Source: an uncultured Oscillospiraceae bacterium
GTDB taxonomy: Bacteria; Bacillota; Clostridia; Oscillospirales; Acutalibacteraceae
NCBI GenBank assembly: GCA_900556765.1
Contig: USQH01000032.1
Location: forward strand, 1-12,652
Reading direction: 5' to 3'
DNA length: 12,652 nucleotides
Position 1 is the stretch's first letter; each line of letters begins with the position of its first letter. The translations under genes and the position numbers were made by a program. Under the pieces are notes generated by a model. That model saw only the letters and a program-made list of their open reading frames with translations. It did not search any database and was not told where the DNA came from. This document shows positions 1-5,020 of this stretch, one piece after another.

Positions 1-279
1 TAGGCCGTCCGCCGTGATCTCCGCAAAGACCGGGATATCCCGCTCCGCGTTCTGCACGTGGATGTCGATCCGGTCCGTGTCCCGCTCGTACTGGGCCGCC
101 GTGGCTTCCACGATGGCGTCGAAGATAGCCCGCTTGCCAGGGAAATGGTTGTAGAGCGAGGGGGCCTTGATGCCCACCGCCTTTGCGATATCGCCCACGC
201 TGACGGAATCGTAGCCGTATGCGGCGAAAAGCTCCAGCGCCTTGTCAAGTATCCTTTGCTTCGTGTCCTCTTGTCTCAT
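1..279 (-). CDS. TetR/AcrR-family transcriptional regulator, N-terminal part (cut by window edge)
   Basis: The first 93 codons are visible, and the gene continues beyond base 1 with no stop. The protein starts MRQEDTKQRILDKALELF and contains the classic TetR DNA-binding helices: a helix over residues 8-20, then VGDIAKAVGIKAPSLYNHFPGKRAIFDAIVEA, where the recognition helix is APSLYNHF. The ligand-binding C-terminal domain is mostly outside the window, so the inducer and targets cannot be inferred. The ATG at 279 follows a sigma-A promoter and two overlapping palindromes just upstream, which suggests autorepression. The three-gene operon upstream in the same direction ends only about 100 bp earlier with no visible terminator, so read-through is possible. 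TetR identity is very likely; the regulated function is unknown. Confidence 0.9.
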   Translation of the reverse strand, partial: MRQEDTKQRILDKALELFAAYGYDSVSVGDIAKAVGIKAPSLYNHFPGKRAIFDAIVEATAAQYERDTDRIDIHVQNAERDIPVFAEITADGL

Positions 280-288
280 GACATCACC

Positions 289-341
289 AGTTAGCTAACT
301 AATGTTCGTTAGTATTATAGCGCCCAATACCCAAAAGTCAA
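289..341 (-). promoter_or_regulatory. Sigma-A promoter with overlapping palindromic operators for the leftmost tetR
   Basis: On the minus strand there is a -35 TTGACT (341-336), a 16-bp spacer and a perfect -10 TATAAT (319-314). Immediately downstream lie two inverted repeats: AGTTAGCTAACT (289-300), a perfect 12-bp palindrome, and ACTAA-6-TTAGT (298-313), whose outer bases touch the -10 box. Such sites are where TetR-family proteins usually bind to block their own transcription. That the adjacent TetR binds here is an inference from position. Confidence 0.75.
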
Positions 342-376
342 GAGGTATTTAAGCGTTCTGCACTCGATTTTTAAGA

Positions 377-844
377 TCAAAACATGGGTATCTTGCCGTC
401 AAAGCCCGCCGCCCTCTCCAGAAGCGACCCCTTTGCGCCCATCGTGAAGGCGATGTCGCTGCTGCGGATGGAAAGAAGCCGCATTCCGGGCGTCAGATTC
501 AGAAAGGCCAGCATTTCCCCCGTCAGCCGGACTGCGCCGCCCTCGGATATTTCGGCCCAGCAATAGGCGCGCCCCTTGTAGGGGATGAAGCGCCCGGCCG
601 GAGCTGCGTAGTTCAGCAGCTCCGGCGTCTCGGTCAGAATGTGCCCCAGCTTCGACGGCAGCAGAAGCCCCCGCCGCGTCACGCAGAAGCCGCCCGTGCT
701 CCTGCTTCCGGTGAAAAGATATACCCGCCCTTCCGCAGCGATGGAGTATTCCTCCACGGCCTGCGGCGGAAGCTGCACAAGGCCGTCGCGGCCTATTACG
801 GATACTCCGAAGATAAATTTCCCGCCTCTGTTCATCTGCGGCAT
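377..844 (-). CDS. Conserved protein with two AbrB/SpoVT-like half-domains
   Basis: The 155-residue product is soluble, with no signal peptide or membrane segment. Two stretches have the look of the swapped-hairpin AbrB fold. Residues 13-57 read VSVIGRDGLVQLPPQAVEEYSI and then a hydrophobic strand. Residues 98-137 read EISEGGAVRLTGEMLAFLNL, followed by TPGMRLLSIRSSDIAFTMGAKG, close to the usual pattern in which a Pro-Gly-Asp turn leads into hydrophobic strands. A tandem pair could give a pseudo-dimer that binds DNA as one chain; that is inference. The ATG at 844 has a good AAGGAGG eight bases upstream. It is the third gene of the operon headed by the TetR at 1944 and begins 30 bp after the membrane-protein gene. 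The C-terminal segment SSDIAFTMGAKG looks strongly conserved, but I cannot assign a biochemical role. Confidence 0.7.
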   Translation of the reverse strand: MPQMNRGGKFIFGVSVIGRDGLVQLPPQAVEEYSIAAEGRVYLFTGSRSTGGFCVTRRGLLLPSKLGHILTETPELLNYAAPAGRFIPYKGRAYCWAEISEGGAVRLTGEMLAFLNLTPGMRLLSIRSSDIAFTMGAKGSLLERAAGFDGKIPMF

Positions 845-874
845 ATGCGTTTCCTCCTTACGGCGCGGCCGGTT

Positions 875-1318
875 TCAGCCGATCATCCTTGCAAGCTCCA
901 TCGTCACGATCTTTGCCATCGCGCCGCCGGACATGATGTAGAACCATATCTCGCGTGCCCGCTGCGTTTTTGCGATGGGCGTGGCGACGGCGGCAATGAT
1001 TATCAGCGCCGCGCCTATGCAGCCGGCGACGGTCGGCACGCTGACCAGCGGGAACAGCCCCGGCGCACAGCTTCCGTCAATTGCGTGCTGTATGGTCTTG
1101 TCCAGCCCGTCCCGCGCCGCCGCGAAGCAGCACACCGCAAGGCCAAAGACCAGCAGCACGGCGCTTCTGCGCCCCCAGAACGTGATATGCGCGCGGCTGC
1201 AGACCGAATACCCGATAAACCCCAGCAGGGCCAGTATCATCAGCGTTGTGACTGCCGTCGCGGTTTTTCCGAAATAAAGCTTCATAATGATCTTCTTCTC
1301 CTTCCCGGCGCGCTTCAT
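875..1318 (-). CDS. Small integral membrane protein of unknown function
   Basis: The product is 147 residues from the ATG at 1318, with hydrophobic segments at about residues 20-40, 51-68 and 92-116 and a weaker one at 122-140. That suggests three or four membrane passes. No catalytic motif is visible. The ATG overlaps the TGA of the upstream TetR gene (ATGA), which indicates translational coupling. A second possible start, ATG at 1285 (MKLYFGK), lies behind an AAGGAG; the longer form adds only a basic leader, so the true start is uncertain. Its place between a TetR regulator and an AbrB-like protein suggests it is the regulated membrane component, for example a small transporter or stress-sensing protein, but nothing in the sequence proves this. 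Confidence 0.7.
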   Translation of the reverse strand: MKRAGKEKKIIMKLYFGKTATAVTTLMILALLGFIGYSVCSRAHITFWGRRSAVLLVFGLAVCCFAAARDGLDKTIQHAIDGSCAPGLFPLVSVPTVAGCIGAALIIIAAVATPIAKTQRAREIWFYIMSGGAMAKIVTMELARMIG

Positions 1319-1944
1319 GTCGCCGCTCCGCCCTTTCGATACCCGGCTTCTATCTTCGCAATGAACCGGTCGATGTGCGCGTCCAGCATGGAGGAAACGC
1401 CGCTCTTTTCCTCCGCGGCGTCATACACGCTGTAAAGCAGGTACATCGGCCCGTAGAACTCCAGCGCAAGCTGAATCGCCGTATCATCGGAGTCCGTCAG
1501 CTTCCGGAAGATTGCCGCCATGTACTCCACCGGCCCCGCGGCAAGATAATTCTGGTACAGCCGCGCAAGCTCCGGCGCGCGGTACTGCTCCAGCATCAGC
1601 ATTTTGCGGAAGTTCGCGGGAAACGTCTCCCGCGTCCAGTGGTAGAACTGCGCCGCGCTGTATGCGCGTATCTTCTCCGCGGGAATGCGCAGATAGGCCT
1701 CAGCAAAGCCGTCCGGCTCCGCCTCCGGCATTTCGTATTCGCGCGCACGCTCACGGTCCATCTCGTTCATCCGCTCTACTATGCGGTCAAGTATCTCCTG
1801 CTTGCTGGCGTAGTGCTTGTACAGCGCGGCCTTGGTGATGCCGAGCTGCTTGGCGATGTCGCTCATAGACGTGCCAAGATATCCGCACCGGGCAAACAGC
1901 TCCAGCGCGGCGTCCAGTATACGCTCCTTCGTGTCTCCGGCCAT
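1315..1944 (-). CDS. TetR/AcrR-family transcriptional regulator
   Basis: This is a full-length regulator of 209 residues, typical for TetR proteins. The N-terminal DNA-binding domain covers about residues 4-55: KERILDAALELFARCGY, then SDIAKQLGITKAALYKHYASKQEIL, with recognition helix KAALYKHY. The rest is a helical ligand/dimerisation domain without distinctive motifs. The ATG at 1944 sits eight bases after AGGAGG (1958-1953). It is the first gene of a leftward operon whose second gene overlaps it by four bases. Two nearly identical 18-bp palindromic sites in its promoter argue that it represses its own operon and is released by an unknown ligand. It is not especially close to the leftmost TetR outside the HTH, so the two are probably separate regulators rather than a fresh duplication. 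Confidence 0.93.
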   Translation of the reverse strand: MAGDTKERILDAALELFARCGYLGTSMSDIAKQLGITKAALYKHYASKQEILDRIVERMNEMDRERAREYEMPEAEPDGFAEAYLRIPAEKIRAYSAAQFYHWTRETFPANFRKMLMLEQYRAPELARLYQNYLAAGPVEYMAAIFRKLTDSDDTAIQLALEFYGPMYLLYSVYDAAEEKSGVSSMLDAHIDRFIAKIEAGYRKGGAAT

Positions 1945-1966
1945 GTCCTTGTCCTCCTTTTACAGC

Positions 1967-2016
1967 AGTAACCGTTCGGCAACTTGTATTATAGTTACCG
2001 AACGGTTACTTGTCAA
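1967..2016 (-). promoter_or_regulatory. Sigma-A promoter with two near-identical TetR-type operators
   Basis: On the minus strand there is a perfect -35 TTGACA (2016-2011), a 17-bp spacer and a perfect -10 TATAAT (1993-1988). The spacer is filled by one operator, AGTAACCGTTCGGTAACT (2010-1993). A second copy in opposite orientation lies just after the -10 (1967-1984, AGTAACCGTTCGGCAACT on the plus strand). The two match at 17 of 18 positions, and each is itself an imperfect palindrome. Binding here would cover both sides of the -10 box, so repression of the tetR-membrane protein-AbrB-like operon is the likely outcome. Confidence 0.85.
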
Positions 2017-2041
2017 GAGATATATAAAATTTTTGCGGCTG

Positions 2042-2677
2042 TCAGTCTTTGATGCTTCTGATCTTCGTCAGGTCGCCGCTGCACAGCGCCTCCATGTTGC
2101 GGAATATTTTGTCCGCGTCCCAATCCCACCATTTCAGTGCCAGCAGGTATGCGGTAAGCTCCTCGTCGAAGCGCTGCCGGATCACCCGGCATGGGTTCCC
2201 GCCCGCGACGCAATAGGGCGGCACGTCCTTCGCCACGACGGAGTTTGCGCCGATGATCGCGCCGTTGCCGATGTGTACGCCCGGCATCACTGTCACATTC
2301 TGCCCGATCCACACATCGTTTCCGACGACGGTATCTCCCTTCAGCGGAAGATCCTCCAGCGCCGGGGTGAACTGCTCCCATCCGCCGCCCATTATGTTGA
2401 ACGGATAGGTCGAAACGCTTTGCATTCGGTGGTTCGCGCCGTTCATTACAAACTCAATTCCCTTTGCAATGGCGCAAAACTTTCCGATGATAAGTTTATC
2501 CCCCAAAAACTCATAGTGGTGTGTGACGTGTTCCTCGAACTTTTCTGCACCATCCACGTCATCATAATAAGTATAATCGCCAACAATGATGTTGGGGCGG
2601 GTAATGACGTTTTTGATATACACGACTTGTTTAATGCTGTCATTAGGATGGATTTTGTTTGGGTCAGGTCCTATCAT
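2042..2677 (-). CDS. vat: Vat/XAT-family O-acetyltransferase (streptogramin A acetyltransferase type)
   Basis: The 211-residue protein belongs to the hexapeptide-repeat (left-handed beta-helix) xenobiotic acetyltransferases, which transfer acetyl from acetyl-CoA to a hydroxyl. It starts MIGPDPNKIHP, much like Vat proteins (about 209-219 residues). It also has the hallmark VMNGANHRM at 78-85, where His83 matches the catalytic histidine of Vat/CatB-type enzymes. Further marks are STYPFN (89-94), GDTVVGNDVWIGQNVTVMPGV (114-134), the Asn-Ser-Val-Val-Ala-Lys-Asp strand near 145-151 and AGGNPCRVIRQRF. Known members inactivate group A streptogramins or chloramphenicol; the actual substrate here is not shown by sequence. 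AGGTGA-type Shine-Dalgarno bases lie at 2687-2694, nine bases before the ATG. GC content changes sharply within the gene: by hand count about 42% in 2461-2640 against about 63% in 2101-2280. Confidence 0.85.
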   Translation of the reverse strand: MIGPDPNKIHPNDSIKQVVYIKNVITRPNIIVGDYTYYDDVDGAEKFEEHVTHHYEFLGDKLIIGKFCAIAKGIEFVMNGANHRMQSVSTYPFNIMGGGWEQFTPALEDLPLKGDTVVGNDVWIGQNVTVMPGVHIGNGAIIGANSVVAKDVPPYCVAGGNPCRVIRQRFDEELTAYLLALKWWDWDADKIFRNMEALCSGDLTKIRSIKD

Positions 2678-2719
2678 ATTTTGAAGTCACCTCCGCAAAT
2701 TTCGATTTGTTTAACACTC

Positions 2720-2748
2720 ATTATATCATTAGATAAAGCGTTGAGCAA
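2720..2748 (-). promoter_or_regulatory. Promoter of the vat-like gene
   Basis: On the minus strand a perfect -10 TATAAT (2725-2720) is preceded by a 17-bp spacer and a weak -35 TTGCTC (2748-2743). It lies about 45 bp upstream of the start codon. The tRNA terminator hairpin directly upstream insulates it from the tRNA transcript. Confidence 0.55.
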
Positions 2749-2768
2749 GAAATGATAAATAATACAGA

Positions 2769-2809
2769 AAAAGTCCACCGTAATTCTATCAAAATTACGG
2801 TGGACTTTT
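2769..2809 (-). terminator. Rho-independent terminator of tRNA-Ser
   Basis: This is a perfect 17-bp inverted repeat (2769-2785 with 2793-2809) around a 7-base loop. On the minus strand it ends in a run of T (the A run 2768-2772 on the plus strand). Its first base is the A of the encoded CCA end of the tRNA, so the hairpin starts exactly where the mature tRNA stops. On the plus strand the stem ends in only four T, so termination in that direction would be weaker. Confidence 0.88.
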
Positions 2810-2900
2810 GGCGGAGCAGGAGGGATTCGAACCCTCGGACGGCTTTTGACCGTCACACGATTTCCAGTCGTGCCCGTTATGACCACTTCGATACTGCTCC
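2809..2900 (-). tRNA. tRNA-Ser (anticodon GGA), CCA encoded
   Basis: On the minus strand the acceptor GGAGCAG (2900-2894) pairs with CTGCTCC (2819-2813), followed by discriminator G and an encoded CCA (2811-2809). The anticodon arm has the loop CTGGAAA with anticodon GGA, reading UCC and UCU serine codons. A long variable arm (GACGGTCAAAAGCCGTC) is typical of class II tRNA-Ser. The T arm is GAGGGTTCGAATCCCTC. The 92-nt length fits a bacterial tRNA-Ser. Confidence 0.97.
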
Positions 2901-2959
2901 GTATTCGGTTGTTTTGAATTTGCTCTTTCCCCTACTCGGCGGTGCCCGAAACAGGCTTA

Positions 2960-3008
2960 TTGTCCGCAGAGACTTAATCATTATAATCAATACCGACGAA
3001 AAAATCAA
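2960..3008. promoter_or_regulatory. Divergent overlapping promoters for tRNA-Ser (minus) and the yetF-like gene (plus)
   Basis: The palindrome ATTATAAT (2980-2987) supplies a perfect -10 TATAAT on both strands. On the minus strand, -35 TTGATT (3008-3003) lies 17 bp upstream of TATAAT (2985-2980), giving a leader of roughly 70 nt before tRNA-Ser. On the plus strand, a weaker -35 TTGTCC (2960-2965) lies 16 bp upstream of TATAAT (2982-2987), giving a leader of roughly 90 nt before the YetF-like gene. The minus-strand promoter is the better supported. The rest of the 2901-3086 gap shows no gene. Confidence 0.55.
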
Positions 3009-3086
3009 GCAATATTTTAATTTTTCGCCCTTTTACCGCATAAAAAGCACCGTATTTTGAGAGAATATCAGCAGGGAAGTGATAAA

Positions 3087-3725
3087 ATGCTGGTAACCAT
3101 CGTGAGAACGGTCATTTTGTACGTCGTAATAATCCTTGCGATGCGTATAATGGGCAAACGTCAGGTAGGCGATATGCAGCCGGGCGATCTGGTCGTCTCG
3201 CTGCTCATATCCGAAATCGCCGCCATGCCCATCGAGGATGTCAACAAGCCGATGATAAACGGGTTGATAGCCGTTTTCATGCTGGTGTTTCTTGAAACGG
3301 TGCTGTCCCTCGTTTCGCTCAAATCGGGCAAGGCGCGCAGAGCCATCAACGGCAGACCGGCCATTGTCATCAACCGCGGCAGGGTCGATCAGTCGGCATT
3401 GCGGCGGCTGAGAATGACCACCGACGACCTGCTGGAGGGACTGCGTCAGGAGGGCATATTCGACCTGACGACGGTGCAGTACGCGATAATCGAGACCAAC
3501 GGTCAGCTCAGCGTGCTGAAAAAATCGGATTCGGGCGGCAACATGGCGGTGCCGGTCATATGCGACGGGCGGTATCAGTCGGAGTTCATGGACAGCGTCG
3601 GGCTGTCGGACGGAACGGTGGCGCAGATACTACAAAAGCGCGGCATCACCGCCGAAGATGTATTTATCATGACCGTCGACAGCAACGGCAAGGCGGTCAT
3701 CATCAGGGAGGAAAAGAAGAAATGA
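3087..3725 (+). CDS. YetF-like membrane protein (DUF421 family)
   Basis: The 212-residue protein has three hydrophobic segments near the N-terminus (about 2-22, 33-50 and 57-80) followed by a cytosolic-type domain. The signature MRIMGKRQVGDMQPGDLVVSLLISEIAAMP is characteristic of the YetF/YcaP (DUF421) family. So is the domain running from GRPAIVINRGRVDQSALRRLRMTTDDLLEGLRQEGI to VQYAIIETNGQLSVLKK. I prefer ATG 3087 because AGGGAAGTG lies just upstream; a TTG 30 bases earlier is in frame but has no ribosome-binding site. YetF-type proteins are common in spore formers and several belong to sporulation regulons, but their molecular role is unsettled. The stop overlaps the next start (ATGA), so it is co-translated with the DUF4363 protein. 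Confidence 0.88.
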   Translation: MLVTIVRTVILYVVIILAMRIMGKRQVGDMQPGDLVVSLLISEIAAMPIEDVNKPMINGLIAVFMLVFLETVLSLVSLKSGKARRAINGRPAIVINRGRVDQSALRRLRMTTDDLLEGLRQEGIFDLTTVQYAIIETNGQLSVLKKSDSGGNMAVPVICDGRYQSEFMDSVGLSDGTVAQILQKRGITAEDVFIMTVDSNGKAVIIREEKKK

Positions 3726-4102
3726 AGCGTATGTTGCTGTCATTTGCAATAATAGCGGCGCTTGCCGGATTTTCGGTGTACGGCATATTTTCCGTTCGTC
3801 ACAGCGGCGGCGAGCTGTCAAAGCTGCTCAATCAGGCGATAGTCTACGCCGAGGGCGGCGACAGCGAGGCTTCCCGTCGTCAGGCGGAGGAGATCGAGCA
3901 ATTCTACACCGAGCACGAGGAACAGCTGGCATTTTTTCTCGACCGCCAGTTGATAAACGATCTCGGCGTCAGCATTTCACAGCTTTATTATCTCGCCGAT
4001 GCGGAGGATATCAGTGAGTTTTGCGCGCAGTGCCGCAGCGCCGACATCACCGTTACCCACATAATGCACAGCGATAATTTGACATGGGGCAACGTACTGT
4101 AA
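3722..4102 (+). CDS. DUF4363-like membrane-anchored protein
   Basis: The protein has 126 residues: an N-terminal hydrophobic helix (about residues 4-24, LLSFAIIAALAGFSVYGIF) that would serve as an uncleaved anchor, then a helical, acidic extracytoplasmic domain (EASRRQAEEIEQFYTEHEEQLAFFLDRQLIND). The ATG at 3722 overlaps the stop of the YetF-like gene and sits behind AGGGAGG. An upstream start at 3560 in the same frame would overlap the preceding gene extensively and is unlikely. Proteins of this size and layout next to DUF421 genes are recalled as DUF4363, and the two probably work together in the membrane. No catalytic motif is visible, and the function is unknown. Confidence 0.8.
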   Translation: MKRMLLSFAIIAALAGFSVYGIFSVRHSGGELSKLLNQAIVYAEGGDSEASRRQAEEIEQFYTEHEEQLAFFLDRQLINDLGVSISQLYYLADAEDISEFCAQCRSADITVTHIMHSDNLTWGNVL

Positions 4103-4103
4103 A

Positions 4104-4282
4104 ATGCGCGCGAGCAAACGGCATAGCATAAGCGTCAGGATGGGCGACCGGTTGTCAGAGTATCACCGCCAGCTTATAATATACTCGCTGATTTGAGCGA
4201 TAATACAGGATTTACAATATCCGAAATTGCAAGCGCAATGATTGAGTACGCGTCCGAACGCACAGAAGTTGAAGAGAGGTGA
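4104..4282 (+). pseudogene. Broken ribbon-helix-helix (Arc/CopG-like) regulator
   Basis: Two frames together resemble one small RHH DNA-binding protein. From ATG 4104 the frame reads MRASKRHSISVRMGDR and stops at 4196. The other frame, ending at TGA 4280-4282, reads VVRVSPPAYNILADLS and then DNTGFTISEIASAMIEYASERTEVEE, a convincing strand, helix, TG turn and second helix. This second frame has no ATG, GTG or TTG after its upstream stop at 4124, so the intact helical part lacks a normal start. A frameshift between about 4140 and 4175, or loss of the original N-terminus, would explain it. A less likely alternative is an unusual start codon. Together with the neighbouring XRE remnant it looks like debris from a phage or conjugative element. 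Confidence 0.6.
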
Positions 4283-4288
4283 AGAATA

Positions 4289-4360
4289 ATGCCGTCACTG
4301 AAAGTAGCGTCAATTATGGCAGATGTGCTCGGCACAACCGTAAATGATCTGCTGCTCTGA
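4289..4360 (+). pseudogene. Truncated XRE (Cro/CI) HTH fragment
   Basis: This short frame of 23 codons reads MPSLKVASIMADVLGTT and then VNDLLL. It is exactly the tail of a Cro/CI-type HTH domain, which commonly ends PSLKxAxKIAxxLGVSVDDLL. A strong GAGAGGTGAAG ribosome-binding site directly precedes the ATG, but the helix-turn-helix itself is missing. The simplest reading is an internal deletion that joined the gene's start region to its last 22 codons. It might still be translated, but it is too short to bind DNA. Confidence 0.6.
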
Positions 4361-4416
4361 CAAAAAAATGGCGCAACCGATACAAAAGCTTGCATAGCCA
4401 AACAGCGTTTTCGGCA

Positions 4417-4438
4417 ACATGGACAAATTACGCCATGT
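4417..4438. promoter_or_regulatory. Inverted repeat upstream of the small HTH gene
   Basis: ACATGG (4417-4422) and CCATGT (4433-4438) form a perfect 6-bp inverted repeat with a 10-bp gap, 22 bp before the ATG of the HTH gene at 4461. It could be an operator for that protein or for a lost element regulator. No convincing -10/-35 pair is visible here. Confidence 0.3.
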
Positions 4439-4460
4439 ACATTGTTAAAGAGGTGAGAAT

Positions 4461-4763
4461 ATGAAAATTAAAGACATTGCCGTTGCGGTCGAATTGTATT
4501 ACGCAAAAACAGAGCTGTCTACCGGAGATATCGCCAATATATTTGACTGTGCCCGTTCGACGGCCGTACGACTTAAAAAAAGGGCGTTAGAGTTGCAAAC
4601 AGAGAGAGGCGTGCTTACTTTTTCCGCTCAATGTGTCGACACGGAGTGTGCATATGATGCATGGGGAATTGATGTAGTGGATTTAGAGCGTCGGCTCGAC
4701 AAGCTATATCAACTCCGCAAAAAACTCCACCCGAACCAGGAACAAAATCAAGTCGGAACTTAA
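4461..4763 (+). CDS. Small helix-turn-helix protein, possible mobile-element remnant
   Basis: The 100-residue protein has a clear HTH at about residues 19-45: LSTGDIANIFDCARSTAVRLKKRALE, in which the second helix CARSTAVRLKKRA would read DNA. A charged helical C-terminus follows (LERRLDKLYQLRKKLHP). The start is supported by AAAGAGGTGAGAAT just before the ATG. The body is intact with no internal stop. I recognise no named family beyond the HTH; similar small proteins are frequent in integrated elements of Clostridia. It follows the RHH and XRE remnants, so it may be the last working piece of that module. After the stop, 4764-5020 holds no gene I can support, only short repeats such as AAATCGGAC at 4771 and 4783. 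Confidence 0.6.
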   Translation: MKIKDIAVAVELYYAKTELSTGDIANIFDCARSTAVRLKKRALELQTERGVLTFSAQCVDTECAYDAWGIDVVDLERRLDKLYQLRKKLHPNQEQNQVGT

Positions 4764-5020
4764 AAAATGAAAATCGGACGGTAAATCGGACAGCGAGTGA
4801 AAGTAAGTCGAACGACACAACGCACACAAACAGGGCGGCAGTCATGCGGCGCAGTTGCTCGCCGACGAGGCCGGTTAGTCAAATTGCACCGCAAGGCGCT
4901 CGCATACAGAGCGGCAAATCGGATGGGTGTATCGCAAAAATCCGCACCGCTTTTGCCGCAAAGCTAAAAGCTATGTTTGAAAAGAACGTCTCAGCATAAA
5001 ATATAATCGGTGATGTAAAA

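Noticed and set aside
1817..2755. Plus-strand open frame of 312 codons across the tetR promoter and the vat-like gene
   Set aside because: It runs antisense through the TetR start, its operators and the whole Vat-like gene; the product shows no family features.
2901..2960. Possible small RNA or riboswitch in the tRNA leader
   Set aside because: Only a 5-bp hairpin (GCCTG-TTT-CGGGC on the minus strand) is visible, too little to support a structured RNA.
3057..3086. TTG start giving a 222-residue YetF-like protein
   Set aside because: It has no ribosome-binding site. The ATG at 3087 has one and gives the N-terminus expected for the family.
4778..5000. Open frame of about 70 codons after the small HTH gene (ending KAMFEKNVSA)
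   Set aside because: It has no start with a ribosome-binding site and a low-complexity Ser/Thr/Arg sequence without a recognisable domain.
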